Shown here in pieces: positions 45,428 to 54,417 of a DNA stretch of 64,000 nucleotides; positions within the stretch are counted from its first letter, which is position 1; the number at the start of each line of letters is the position of its first letter. Origin of the DNA: CAVZYN01 sp963779515 (lineage in GTDB: Bacteria; Pseudomonadota; Alphaproteobacteria; Rhizobiales; Hyphomicrobiaceae); the NCBI GenBank assembly GCA_963779515.1, contig CAVZYN010000005.1, positions 62,001-126,000 on the forward strand. The letters run 5' to 3'. The notes under the pieces were generated by a model. The model did not search any database, was not told where the DNA came from, and saw only the letters and a list, made by a program, of their open reading frames with translations. A program made the translations under genes and the position numbers.

Positions 45428-46033
45428 TTATGTCAGACCTTCCACCTTCATCGCCTTCTGCACGCCCGGGCGATCGGCAACGCGCTTCATGTAAGCCTGG
45501 ACGTTTGGATACGGCGCGAGATCGATCTTTGTCGGAACCGACCAGCGCAACACGGTGAAACAATAAGCATCTGGTGCCGTGAACTGGCTACCCATCAGGT
45601 ACTGATTTTTTCCAAGGTGCTGTTCGAGGTGGGCGAGACGCGTGCCCAAGCGCTCACGAAAAATCGTCTTTGCTTCTTCCGGCATCGCCGGATTGAAGAA
45701 TGGCGAAAAGCCCTTGTGCAGTTCCGCCGATACAAAATTCAGCCAGCTCTGCATTTTATAGCGCTCGATCGTGCCGTTCGCGGGCGCGAGCTTCTTTTCC
45801 GGCGCCTTGTCGGCGATGTACTGCACGATCGCCGGTCCCTCGGTCAGGATCGTGCCGTCGTCCAATTCCAGCGCCGGCACATAGCCGAGCGGGTTGGTCT
45901 TCTTGTAGTCACTCCCTGCTTCCGTCGTCTTGGCCCGGATGTCCGTCTTGACCAGGCCATGCTTGATCCCCGCTTCTTCCAGCATGATGTGCGGTGAAAG
46001 CGAGCAGACGCCGGGGGAATAGTAGAGCTTCAT
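45428..46033 (-). CDS. Glutathione S-transferase (tandem copy 2)
   Basis: A 201-residue paralogue of the preceding gene: MKLYYSPGVCSLSPHIMLEE, GYVPALELDDGTILTEGPAI and MGSQFTAPDAYCFTVLRWS. The start at 46033 is chosen because the family begins exactly at MKLYY; an in-frame ATG 17 codons upstream is not supported. The divergent gap of 217 bases to fabI has no other feature I recognise. Confidence 0.93.
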   Translation of the reverse strand: MKLYYSPGVCSLSPHIMLEEAGIKHGLVKTDIRAKTTEAGSDYKKTNPLGYVPALELDDGTILTEGPAIVQYIADKAPEKKLAPANGTIERYKMQSWLNFVSAELHKGFSPFFNPAMPEEAKTIFRERLGTRLAHLEQHLGKNQYLMGSQFTAPDAYCFTVLRWSVPTKIDLAPYPNVQAYMKRVADRPGVQKAMKVEGLT

Positions 46034-46250
46034 CAGTGTTACTCCAGTTGCAACGGACGACAGGATATGTATGGTGCGCCGCACGCTAAGGGGGAAAGCG
46101 GCCTCCGCGCAATGGGCTGGGCGATCACCGAAACTTGAGTTTCAGGTGCCCTCAGCCACGAGGCCAGCGTCCGGCTGGACCGCCGCCACAAGATATGATC
46201 GATTTGACCGGGCGGTACTGTTCCGCCGCCGAGCAAGGGTTTTGACACAA

Positions 46251-47096
46251 ATGACGGCCGAAAACGCGACACTCGAAGTGCCGGCAGGCACGCTGATGAA
46301 GGGCAAGCGCGGCCTCGTCATGGGCGTCGCCAACAGCCGCTCCATCGCCTGGGGAATTGCCAAGTCCTGCCATGCGCAAGGCGCAGAACTCGCATTCACC
46401 TATCAAGGCGACGCGCTGAAGAAGCGCGTTGAACCGCTCGCCGCCGAAGTCGGATCCGATCTCGTCCTGCCCTGTGACGTCACCGACAAGGCGAGCATGG
46501 ACGCCGTTTTCGCCGCCATTTCCAAGAAGTGGGGCCGCCTCGATTTCCTCGTGCACGCCATCGCCTTTGCCGACAAGGCCGAACTCGATGGCCGCTATGT
46601 CGACACCAGCGAAGACAACTTCACCAAGTCGCTGCTGATTTCCTGCTATTCCTTTACGGCTCTCGCGCAGCGCGCCGAGAAATTGATGACCAAGGGCGGT
46701 TCGCTGCTGACGCTCACCTACTACGGCGCCGAGAAAGTCATGCCGCACTACAACGTCATGGGCGTCGCCAAGGCCGCGCTTGAAGCCAGCGTCCGCTATC
46801 TCGCCGCTGACCTCGGCAAGAACAACATCCGCGTCAACGCGATCTCCGCCGGCCCGATCAAGACGCTGGCTGCGTCGGGCATCTCCGACTTCCGTTACAT
46901 CCTGCGCTGGAACGAATACAATTCAGCTCTCCGCCGCACTGTCACCATCGAGGAGGTCGGCGGCTCCGCGCTCTATCTCCTCTCCGACCTCGGCCGTGCC
47001 GTCACCGGCGAGGTCCATCACGTCGATGCCGGCTATCACATCCAAGGCATGAAGAACGAAGACGCCCCCGACATCTCCGTCGCAAAGAGCGACTAA
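46251..47096 (+). CDS. fabI: Enoyl-ACP reductase
   Basis: A 281-residue short-chain dehydrogenase-type enzyme that reduces trans-2-enoyl-ACP in fatty-acid elongation. The NADH site is GKRGLVMGVANSRSIAWGIA. The catalytic pair is in YYGAEKVMPHYNVMGVAKAA (Tyr-X6-Lys). AISAGPIKTLAASGI is the substrate-binding loop shared with triclosan-sensitive FabI. The start at 46251 precedes MKGKRGL by about 15 residues. An A-family repeat lies directly after the stop. Confidence 0.95.
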   Translation: MTAENATLEVPAGTLMKGKRGLVMGVANSRSIAWGIAKSCHAQGAELAFTYQGDALKKRVEPLAAEVGSDLVLPCDVTDKASMDAVFAAISKKWGRLDFLVHAIAFADKAELDGRYVDTSEDNFTKSLLISCYSFTALAQRAEKLMTKGGSLLTLTYYGAEKVMPHYNVMGVAKAALEASVRYLAADLGKNNIRVNAISAGPIKTLAASGISDFRYILRWNEYNSALRRTVTIEEVGGSALYLLSDLGRAVTGEVHHVDAGYHIQGMKNEDAPDISVAKSD

Positions 47097-47102
47097 TTTT
47101 CC

Positions 47103-47150
47103 TTTCCTCTCCCTTTGGGAAAGGATGTCGCGAAGCGACAGGTGAGGGGC
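47103..47150 (+). repeat. A-family repeat (A10)
   Basis: Stem one CCTCTCCC-TTT-GGGAAAGG, stem two TGTCGC-GAA-GCGACA, tail GGTGAGGGG. The second stem has a different sequence from other copies but keeps six base pairs and the GAA loop. Confidence 0.85.
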
Positions 47151-47190
47151 CGCAAAGCCCGAGGTAAAGTCGCGCCGAAGCCGGCCTCGC

Positions 47191-47619
47191 CTAAACCTGC
47201 ACTAAGTTTTCTGGCCGCGCACCTTTGACCGCCGCCACCGACACGCTCCGGTCCATGGTGACCAAGCGCCCACCATGCTTGACCGCGAGCGCCAGCAGAT
47301 AGATGTCGGTGATCTGCTTCGGCCCAAGCAGACGCGAATGATCGATATGGCTCGAGTCGATTAGGCTCAGGTCGTCGGCCCAGAATGCGTGCGATGGCGG
47401 CTTGGCCCACGACTGCAACAATCTCAGTGCATCTGCCAGACGCTTCGGATTCGAATACGACCGCTGCGAGCAAACCCGCAAGAAGCCATTTTCGGTGATT
47501 GGAGAGGTGGCCCAACCATGCGCTTTTTCCGACGTCCACCACTGACGGGCCTTGGCATGGTGCACGTGCTTGTCATCGAACAGCGACAACAGCAAGTTGA
47601 CGTCGAATAATGCGCGCAT
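47191..47619 (-). CDS. PIN-domain toxin (VapC-like)
   Basis: A 142-residue PIN-domain ribonuclease. The acidic active site is visible in MRALFDVNLLLSLFDD (first Asp), SPITENGFLRV (Glu) and ITDIYLLALAVKHGGRLVTM D (two Asp). VapC-type toxins cut tRNA or rRNA. The start at 47619 is one base after the antitoxin stop, so the pair is translated together. Confidence 0.9.
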   Translation of the reverse strand: MRALFDVNLLLSLFDDKHVHHAKARQWWTSEKAHGWATSPITENGFLRVCSQRSYSNPKRLADALRLLQSWAKPPSHAFWADDLSLIDSSHIDHSRLLGPKQITDIYLLALAVKHGGRLVTMDRSVSVAAVKGARPENLVQV

Positions 47620-47620
47620 G

Positions 47621-47920
47621 CTATCGCCGAGGCGTATCCGTTGAGTGATCCCAGGCGGTCGCGTCTTCCAAGTCGATTTCCTCCTGGATCCGCTCAATCA
47701 TTTCTGGTGTGACCGGCGGCCCATCGCCACGCGGAAACGTCGGCCAATCATCATCGAGAGCTTGTGGTCGATCTTCCGCAAACCCAGACGGCCGCGACGG
47801 CGCCGTCAACGCCCGGCGCGCCAACTCGGACAGCACCTGCCCGGCCGTCTTACCCTCGGCCCGCGCCAACTCCTTGGCGGCCTGCAGCACATCGTCATCG
47901 ATATCCAAGGTAGTGCGCAT
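47621..47920 (-). CDS. VapB-like antitoxin
   Basis: A 99-residue protein whose N-terminus MRTTLDIDDDVLQAAKELAR AEGKTAGQVLSELARRAL is a ribbon-helix-helix DNA-binding domain. The acidic C-terminal half (from PRGDGPPVTPEMIERIQEE) likely wraps the toxin. A good promoter lies upstream. Confidence 0.88.
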   Translation of the reverse strand: MRTTLDIDDDVLQAAKELARAEGKTAGQVLSELARRALTAPSRPSGFAEDRPQALDDDWPTFPRGDGPPVTPEMIERIQEEIDLEDATAWDHSTDTPRR

Positions 47921-47927
47921 ACACGCT

Positions 47928-47957
47928 TAGATAGTACATCTGATGCGCTGATGTCAA
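47928..47957 (-). promoter_or_regulatory. Promoter of the VapBC-like pair
   Basis: On the minus strand TTGACA (plus coordinates 47952-47957), an 18-base spacer and TATCTA (47928-47933), ending 8 bases from the antitoxin ATG. The transcript would therefore be nearly leaderless. The spacer contains GATGCGC-like repeated hexamers that may be operator sites. Confidence 0.6.
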
Positions 47958-47979
47958 GATGCGCCTCTGCCGCCGACAA

Positions 47980-49512
47980 TCAAAGCGGAATATTGTCGTG
48001 CTTCTTCCACGGGTTCTCGACCGTCTTGTTGGCGAGCATCCTGAGCGCCCGGCATAACCTGCGCCGCGTCGCATGCGGCGTGATCACCTCGTCGATATAG
48101 CCGCGCTCGGCGGCCACGAACGGATTGGCGAACCGCTTCTGATACTCGTCGATCCGCGCCTTGATCTTTTCCGGATCGCCGAGCTCCGCGCGATAGATGA
48201 TCTCGGCGGCCCCCTTTGCACCCATCACCGCGATCTCCGCCGTCGGCCACGCATAGTTCACATCGCCGCGAATGTGCTTCGAGCTCATGACGTCGTAAGC
48301 CCCGCCATAGGCCTTGCGCGTGATCACCGTCACCTTCGGCACTGTCGCCTCGGAATAGGCGAACAGCAGCTTCGCGCCATGCTTGATCAGCCCGCCATAC
48401 TCCTGCGCCGTGCCAGGAAGGAAGCCCGGCACATCGACAAACGTCAAAATTGGAATGTCGAAACAATCGCAGAACCTGACAAACCGCGCCGCCTTGCGTG
48501 ACGCATCCGAATCCAAAACACCCGCCAGCATCATCGGCTGGTTGGCGACGATCCCGACGGTCCGCCCTTCCATGCGCGCGAACCCGGTGACGATGTTCTT
48601 CGCGAACGCCTCCTGGATCTCGAAGAAATCCGCCTCGTCCACGACTTTCAGGATCAATTCCTTGATGTCGTAGGGCTTGTTCGGGTTATCCGGAATGATC
48701 GTGTCGAGGCTCTTATCCTCGCGATCGGGGCTGTCGCGCGTCGGCAGCACCGGCACGCCCGACGTGTTGTTCGCCGGTAAAAAATCCATCAACCGCCGCA
48801 TCTGCAGCAGCGCCTCGACATCGTTTTCGTATGCCCTGTCCGCGATCGACGACTTCGTCGTATGCACCCGCGCGCCGCCGAGTTCCTCCGCCGTCACCGT
48901 CTCGTTCGTCACCGTCTTCACGACATCCGGCCCCGTCACGAACATGTAACTCGTGTCCTTGACCATGAAGATGAAGTCCGTCATCGCCGGCGAATAGACG
49001 TCTCCCCCCGCACACGGCCCCATGATCACCGAGATCTGCGGCACCACGCCTGACGCCAGCACGTTGCGCAGGAACACCTCGCCATATCCGCCCAGCGCCG
49101 CCACTCCCTCCTGAATACGCGCGCCGCCCGCATCGAACAGGCCGATGATTGGCGCGCGGTTCTGCAGCGCCATATCCTGGATCTTCATGATCTTCTTCGC
49201 ATGCGTTTCCGACAGCGATCCGCCGAACACGGTGAAGTCCTTGGCGAACACGTAGACGACGCGACCGTTGATCGTGCCCCAGCCCGTCACCACGCCGTCG
49301 CCCGGGATCTTGGTTTTCTCCATGCCGAATTCGGTCGCCCGATGCTCGACATACATATCGAATTCTTCAAACGACCCTTCGTCCATCAGCAGCGAAATCC
49401 GCTCCCGCGCGGTCAGCTTGCCGCGCGCATGCTGCGCCTCGATGCGTTTTTCCCCGCCGCCGAGCCGCGCCACGGCCCGCCGCCGCTCCAGCTCATCATT
49501 GATATGTTTCAT
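47980..49512 (-). CDS. pccB: Acyl-CoA (propionyl-CoA) carboxylase beta subunit
   Basis: A 510-residue carboxyltransferase. MKHINDELERRRAVARLGGG is the family start. LFDAGGARIQEGVAALGGYG EVF and MGPCAGGDVYSPAMTDF form the first oxyanion hole. The second half contains VDVPGFLPGTAQEYGGLIKH GAKLL and KAYGGAYDVMSSKHIRGD. It transfers CO2 from biotin to propionyl-CoA, giving methylmalonyl-CoA. The biotinylated alpha subunit is not in this window. The start at 49512 is chosen by family match. Confidence 0.95.
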   Translation of the reverse strand: MKHINDELERRRAVARLGGGEKRIEAQHARGKLTARERISLLMDEGSFEEFDMYVEHRATEFGMEKTKIPGDGVVTGWGTINGRVVYVFAKDFTVFGGSLSETHAKKIMKIQDMALQNRAPIIGLFDAGGARIQEGVAALGGYGEVFLRNVLASGVVPQISVIMGPCAGGDVYSPAMTDFIFMVKDTSYMFVTGPDVVKTVTNETVTAEELGGARVHTTKSSIADRAYENDVEALLQMRRLMDFLPANNTSGVPVLPTRDSPDREDKSLDTIIPDNPNKPYDIKELILKVVDEADFFEIQEAFAKNIVTGFARMEGRTVGIVANQPMMLAGVLDSDASRKAARFVRFCDCFDIPILTFVDVPGFLPGTAQEYGGLIKHGAKLLFAYSEATVPKVTVITRKAYGGAYDVMSSKHIRGDVNYAWPTAEIAVMGAKGAAEIIYRAELGDPEKIKARIDEYQKRFANPFVAAERGYIDEVITPHATRRRLCRALRMLANKTVENPWKKHDNIPL

Positions 49513-49591
49513 AGACCACCCAGCGCTTTCGAAATGCTCTGGACGCTGGATAGCATGCACCCTGCGCCCCGCAAACCGCTCGCGCGATTCT

Positions 49592-49642
49592 TCCTTCTCC
49601 CCCTGGGGAGAAGGTGCCCCGAAGGGGCGGATGAGGGGGCCT
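49592..49642 (+). repeat. A-family repeat (A11)
   Basis: TTCTCCCCCTGGGGAGAA, GCCCC-GAA-GGGGC, GGATGAGGGGGCCTTC. It lies in the divergent region between pccB and ogt. Confidence 0.85.
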
Positions 49643-49758
49643 TCAACACGACCGTGCAAAGCTACTGCATAAGCGGCAAGCGTGGCTGAAAGTACACTTG
49701 CGTACTCGAACGTTAATACCCATCCTGACCCTTCGAACTTGCCCTGGACCACAACATC

Positions 49759-50346
49759 TTGCGCACCGCGCCCGGCAAACCGCATCACTACCACCTCTTC
49801 GACACCGCGTTCGGCGTCTGCGGGATCGCGTGGACCGACGCCGGCCTCACCCGCGTGCAACTCCCCGAACGCGATGTCCGCACCACCGAAAAACGCCTGC
49901 AAGACCTCAACGCCGTCCGCCACGACGGCATCCTCCCGCCGAACATAGATCGCTGCATCACCCTGCTGCGCGACTACATCGCCGGCGCACAATCCGATTT
50001 CCGCGACCTCGCCCTCGACGTCTCCGGCATCAGCGACTTCAACGCCGAGATCTATCGCGCGTTGCGCGACATCGGCTTTGGCAAGACCACCACCTATGGC
50101 GAACTTGCGACGACCGTGAAATCACCCGGCGCCGCCCGCGCCGTCGGCATGGCGATGGCGCGCAATCCCTGGCCGATCATCGTGCCGTGCCATCGCGTCC
50201 TCGCCAGCGGCGACCGCATGGGCGGCTTCTCAGCGCCCGGCGGCACGCTGACCAAGGAACAACTTCTCGCACTCGAAGGCGTGCACCTCGGCGGCGGCAC
50301 GCCGTTGTTGCCGGGCCTCGGCCTATTCCCGAGCCCGCGCCGATGA
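49759..50346 (+). CDS. ogt: Methylated-DNA-protein-cysteine methyltransferase
   Basis: A 195-residue suicide repair protein that removes alkyl groups from O6-alkylguanine. The acceptor cysteine is in IIVPCHRVLASG (about Cys144). IYRALRDIGFGKTTTYGELA is the DNA-binding helix-turn-helix, and GGFSAPGGTLTKEQLLALEG the C-terminal signature. No ATG or GTG start exists in this frame; the first candidate is TTG at 49759, with a stop 15 codons earlier. The true N-terminus is therefore uncertain. Confidence 0.88.
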   Translation: MRTAPGKPHHYHLFDTAFGVCGIAWTDAGLTRVQLPERDVRTTEKRLQDLNAVRHDGILPPNIDRCITLLRDYIAGAQSDFRDLALDVSGISDFNAEIYRALRDIGFGKTTTYGELATTVKSPGAARAVGMAMARNPWPIIVPCHRVLASGDRMGGFSAPGGTLTKEQLLALEGVHLGGGTPLLPGLGLFPSPRR

Positions 50347-50356
50347 AGGCCGCCCC

Positions 50357-51586
50357 ATGAAAGGCCGCCCACCGCGCCGCTCAGATTCACTCTCCCTCGC
50401 CGAGGCCCGCCGCATCGCCATTGCCGCCCAAGGCTTCGATGGCACTCGTTCCACCGAACCCGCTTCACGCACCGATCTCCGCCGCCTTGTCGACCGCCTC
50501 GGCGTCCTCCAGATCGACAGTGTCAACGTATTGACGCGCGCCCACACGCTGCCAGCATTCTCCCGCCTCGGCCACTACGATCGTGGCGATCTCGACACCC
50601 TCACCTATAACGGCCGCCGCCGCGCGCTGTTCGAATATTGGGGTCACGCGGCCTCTCTGCTCCCGGTCGCCCTCTATCCGCTGTTGCGCTGGCGCATGGA
50701 TCGCGCGGCACAAGGTGTCGGAATATACCGTAGCCTCGCAACCTTCGGCCGCGAACGTCGGACGCTGATCGACGGCATCCGACGCGAGATCGCCGATCGC
50801 GGTCCACTTGCCGCGCAAGAGCTGACGCAAAAGGAAAAAGGCTCCGGCGGCTGGTGGGGCTGGTCCGAGAGCAAAGCCGCGCTCGAGTGGCTGTTCTGGG
50901 CGGGTATCGTCACGACCGAGACACGCCGCGCGACCTTCGAGCGCGTCTACGATCTCACCGAACGCGTCCTGCCTGCCGCCGTGCTCGACGCGCCAATGCC
51001 AGACGCAGCATCCGCTCAGCGCGCCTTGATCGAGCGCTCCGCCCGCGCCCTCGGCATCGCCTCTGAGCTCTGCCTGCGCGACTACTACCGTCTGACCGGC
51101 GCCGAAGCCCGCCCCGCCATCGCCGACCTGATCGACGCCGGCACCCTCCGCCCCGTCACCGTCGAAGGCTGGGATCGCCCGGCCTATCTCCACACTGGCG
51201 CTCGCACGCCCCGCTCTCTCGACGCCCGCGCACTCCTCGCGCCTTTCGATCCCTTGATCTGGCAACGCGCCCGAACCGAATCTCTGTTCGGAGCACGCAT
51301 CCGCCTCGAACTCTATACGCCCGAAGCCAAGCGCACCCACGGCTACTACGTCTTGCCGTTTCTGCTCGGCGACCGCATCGCCGCCCGCGTCGACCTCAAG
51401 GCCGACCGCGCCGCCTCGACCCTGCGCGTCCTCGCCGCCCACGCCGAATCCGGCGTCCCCATCGCGTCCTTTGCCGAACCGCTCGCCGCCGAACTCCGTC
51501 TCATGGCCCAATGGCTTGGCCTCGAACGCACCACCGTCGCCCGCCGCGGCGACGCCAGCGCCGCCCTCAAATCTCACCTCAAATAA
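50357..51586 (+). CDS. YcaQ-like winged-helix crosslink-repair DNA glycosylase
   Basis: A 409-residue protein of the YcaQ/AlkX family (HTH_42). RRLVDRLGVLQIDSVNVLTR contains the catalytic QxD motif (LQIDSV). HTLPAFSRLGHYDRGDLDTL is the next conserved block, followed by winged-helix repeats. Family members unhook interstrand crosslinks and remove bulky N-alkyl adducts. Lying 10 bases after ogt, the two make an alkylation-repair operon. Confidence 0.9.
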   Translation: MKGRPPRRSDSLSLAEARRIAIAAQGFDGTRSTEPASRTDLRRLVDRLGVLQIDSVNVLTRAHTLPAFSRLGHYDRGDLDTLTYNGRRRALFEYWGHAASLLPVALYPLLRWRMDRAAQGVGIYRSLATFGRERRTLIDGIRREIADRGPLAAQELTQKEKGSGGWWGWSESKAALEWLFWAGIVTTETRRATFERVYDLTERVLPAAVLDAPMPDAASAQRALIERSARALGIASELCLRDYYRLTGAEARPAIADLIDAGTLRPVTVEGWDRPAYLHTGARTPRSLDARALLAPFDPLIWQRARTESLFGARIRLELYTPEAKRTHGYYVLPFLLGDRIAARVDLKADRAASTLRVLAAHAESGVPIASFAEPLAAELRLMAQWLGLERTTVARRGDASAALKSHLK

Positions 51587-51652
51587 CCAACGGCACTACA
51601 GACCAACGCGCACAGCGCGTGCAAGTCTAGGACCCGGCGCAGCCGCAACACC
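51587..51652 (+). repeat. Degenerate B-family repeat (B4)
   Basis: The stem GCGCACAGCGCGTGC and the end CTAGGACCCGGCGCAGCCGCAA CACC correspond to B copies, but the CGTCATCC end is lost. It lies between the YcaQ-like gene and a broken leftward gene. Confidence 0.6.
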
Positions 51653-51654
51653 GC

Positions 51655-52083
51655 TCAGCGAAGCGCCCCCAGATACGCAACCGTCGCGGCAATTCCGAGC
51701 GCCGTTCTTACCGCGTTTAGCCGTGCCCATGTTTCCAGCATGGCACGCGAGACAGGCCCCGCGTCAGCCTCCGCAATTGCTTTGAGCTTATGGTTGGTCG
51801 GCATGATCCCGATCAGCGTATAGGGCCAGTTTGCAAGGATCAGTACGGCACCAACGACCCATCGCCAGTCTTAGCTCATCCATGCCGCGGCAAGACCGAG
51901 CACTCCCGACGCGGCAGCGAGGCTCGACTGCATCGTGTAGCCAGCGTCATAGCTCGGCTTCCATTGCTTCAACAGATTCTTGTCATCGAGACCGAGGCGC
52001 GCCGGGTGCTCGGCAAAATTTATGTAGAAGGCCGCGCCGGCAAAGGCAGCAGCAAGAACCAAGGCAATGTGACCCACGAGCAT
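51655..52083 (-). pseudogene. DUF1772-like membrane protein gene with an in-frame stop
   Basis: Reading leftward from 52083, MLVGHIALVLAAAFAGAAFY INFAEHPARLGLDDK is the usual start of a four-helix DUF1772-type membrane protein. It runs to LGLAAAWMS, where a TAA occurs (51871-51873). The same frame then continues without interruption (DWRWVVGAVLILANWPYTLI GIMPTNHKL, ALIE-like TWARLNAVRTALGIAAT) to a TGA at 51655-51657. A single base change explains the stop, so the gene is either recently inactivated or mis-called at one base. Confidence 0.8.
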
Positions 52084-52103
52084 GATGACCTCGTTTGCTG
52101 ACT

Positions 52104-53165
52104 TCAGGTTCCAAACCGGTATTCCGTCACCTGCCGGTAAAGCCCGTCCGGTCTCAACACCGTCGTCGGCGCGAACTGCGGCAGGTTTGGCGCATTCGGC
52201 ACATGCTGCGGCTCGAGACAGAGCCCCGCATTTGCCCCGTACCGCGCACCGTCGAGCCCCGCCACGGCGACATTGACTTTGAACCCATCATAAACCTGCA
52301 CCGCCGGCTCTGTCGTCCAGACATCCAGCGTCACACCGGACCGCGCCGACGCAAACGTCGCCGCATGCGCCACATCGAGACCGCCCGCGACACTCCGCGC
52401 TGTCCGATCCCGCCGCAGCATGAAGTTGTGGTCAGTCCAGACGCGCGTGCCCTCGGCCGCCATCCGCCGGATCGGCCGCGCGGAGCGAAAATCAAATTCA
52501 CCACCCGCCACATCCGCAAGCACACCGCTCGGGATCAGATCCGCATCGACAACGGTCATCGCATCTGCGTCGACCTGCAGGGTGTGATCCAGAATATCCG
52601 CGCCGCCATCAAGATTGAAATACGAGTGATGGCAGAGGTTGACGATTGTCGGCGCATCGGTCGTAGCCCACAGCTCCACCCGCAGCGTTGCCGGCGGCGC
52701 GAGCGTATACCGGCACGTCACCTGCATCGTCCCGGGAAACCCATTCGTGCCATCGGGGGAGACATGCACCAGCGTCACCGACGCCGCATCGCGATGCACC
52801 AGCGTCCACGGCCGCTTGCCGATCCCGGTTGGTCCGCCGCCGTGCAGCGTGTGCCGCCCGTCTTGGTTCAGCACCAGTTGATACGCGCGTCCATCGAGCG
52901 TGAACCGCCCGTGGGCGATCCGGTTCGCAAACCGCCCCGCGATCGCCCCGAAGTACGGCGAATGCGCGATGTAATCCTCGACCGTATTGAGGCCCAGCAC
53001 GACACGCTGCATCGCCCCATCGGGCCGCCGCACCTTGAGATCACGCACCACCGCGCCGAACTCGAGGATCCGCGCCTCGGCACCCGCAATTCCGAGCGTG
53101 ACCTCTCGGATCTCCCGCCCCTCCATCGCCCCGAACACGCGCACCGCGCCGTCATCGACCGCCAT
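52104..53165 (-). CDS. galM: Aldose 1-epimerase
   Basis: A 353-residue galactose mutarotase-fold enzyme. The catalytic His is in NLCHHSYFNLDGG and the catalytic Glu in GLCLEPQHVPNAPN. FGAIAGRFANRIAHGRF and NQDGRHTLHGG are substrate-binding blocks. It interconverts anomers of free hexoses. The start at 53165 (MAVDDGAVRVFG) is chosen over an ATG 15 codons upstream. Confidence 0.93.
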   Translation of the reverse strand: MAVDDGAVRVFGAMEGREIREVTLGIAGAEARILEFGAVVRDLKVRRPDGAMQRVVLGLNTVEDYIAHSPYFGAIAGRFANRIAHGRFTLDGRAYQLVLNQDGRHTLHGGGPTGIGKRPWTLVHRDAASVTLVHVSPDGTNGFPGTMQVTCRYTLAPPATLRVELWATTDAPTIVNLCHHSYFNLDGGADILDHTLQVDADAMTVVDADLIPSGVLADVAGGEFDFRSARPIRRMAAEGTRVWTDHNFMLRRDRTARSVAGGLDVAHAATFASARSGVTLDVWTTEPAVQVYDGFKVNVAVAGLDGARYGANAGLCLEPQHVPNAPNLPQFAPTTVLRPDGLYRQVTEYRFGT

Positions 53166-53285
53166 AGCAACCAACTCCCCAACGTCATGCCCACGCAGGT
53201 GAACACCCACCTACGCCAATGGAGGAGTAGTCGCATCAATCGTCAACGACATTCAGAGAGTTCTGCGATTCCGCCGGGTTGGCGT

Positions 53286-53993
53286 TCAGGCGACCGCTTG
53301 CTCGCCCATCGCCATCGACGCGAAGCGGCCCTTCAGCTCCCACGGCTCCAGCTCCAATACGCCCGGGCCTTCGCAATAGGCCGGCGCCACTTTGCGTTTC
53401 GTCTCCGCCGCCCACATCAGCGTCCGCGCCTTGAAGTCCGCCAGCGGCACGCGCCCGACTTCCATATCGGCCCACGGTCCCTCGACGCGCGCCTCGGCCG
53501 CCGCCCGATCCGCCCACACCGGCAGCACAAGCGCGCCTTTGGTTTTCTGCGACATCTGACAGGCTGGGCCGTCGATACCCTGCAGCATCCAGACGCATTT
53601 GGTCTCGAGTGTCTTTTGCACGAAGTGATCGACCATCGCGCCACGAATGTAACCAACGAGATCCAGTGGCGCCACCTCGGCCTCGACCGGCACATCGTTC
53701 CAGTTCGTACCAACCAGCCGGTTGAGTTCGCCAAGCTTCGGTAGGACATCGGTCAAGACGTCCGTCAGCGGCAGCATCTTGATCCGCGGATTGGTCGCGA
53801 GAACATCAGCCCACTGCTCCGCCTCGGCGTGCTCGGTCCAAAACAGCGTGACCTCTCGGCCCGGCTGCTGTTGCGACGGCACGCGCGCAAGCCCCTCTTC
53901 GCCGGAGACCACATAGACATGCCGGCTTTCGGCCAATCGCGCGCAAAAATCCCGGCGCGCCTTGATCTCGACGTCAATCTGCGTGGGCGTCAT
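53286..53993 (-). CDS. DUF2750-like protein
   Basis: A 235-residue soluble protein. The first 110 residues contain CARLAESRHVYVVSGEEGLA and VTLFWTEHAEAEQWADVL, the pattern I associate with DUF2750. The second half (GPWADMEVGRVPLADFKART) looks like a repeat of the same module (WADRAAAEARVEGPW versus TEHAEAEQWADVL). Function unknown. Confidence 0.75.
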   Translation of the reverse strand: MTPTQIDVEIKARRDFCARLAESRHVYVVSGEEGLARVPSQQQPGREVTLFWTEHAEAEQWADVLATNPRIKMLPLTDVLTDVLPKLGELNRLVGTNWNDVPVEAEVAPLDLVGYIRGAMVDHFVQKTLETKCVWMLQGIDGPACQMSQKTKGALVLPVWADRAAAEARVEGPWADMEVGRVPLADFKARTLMWAAETKRKVAPAYCEGPGVLELEPWELKGRFASMAMGEQAVA

Positions 53994-54036
53994 CGTCCGT
54001 CTCCAGCGCGCGTGAGCAATGCTGAAAACCTAGGCC

Positions 54037-54417
54037 CTAAGCGTTTACGATTGATTGACGAACCAGAGGCACGTCCCGCGGCCTTGCCAAGGCACCATGC
54101 GAGAGGAACGGCTTGATCCCGTCGCAACGCTCTGCGTCCTGCGCGACGGCACCGGCGATGCCGGCCATTCCGGCCGCGCAGCCCCAAAACATCAACTTCA
54201 ACACAAGCAACTCGTTCGGCACCAGCGCCCCCGTCAGCAGCATCAGAATGCCGGTACACAGGAAGATATTGGCCCTGAGCACGCGACCGCGATTGACCGC
54301 CCGCAGTTGCCGGCCGACGGTCTGCCACGCGGAGACCACGGCAAACTCCATGACCAACGCGCTCCAAATGATGGTCAGTTGGTGGGCGGTAAAAAGTGGT
54401 TCAGTCTCGATGTTCAT
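54037..54417 (-). CDS. Three-helix membrane protein, unknown function
   Basis: A 126-residue protein with hydrophobic segments near residues 10-30, 45-68 and 70-90 and a polar C-terminal tail. No family is recognised. The start at 54417 (MNIETEPLFTAHQL) overlaps the end of a tiny upstream membrane-protein frame, suggesting a two-gene unit. Confidence 0.6.
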   Translation of the reverse strand: MNIETEPLFTAHQLTIIWSALVMEFAVVSAWQTVGRQLRAVNRGRVLRANIFLCTGILMLLTGALVPNELLVLKLMFWGCAAGMAGIAGAVAQDAERCDGIKPFLSHGALARPRDVPLVRQSIVNA

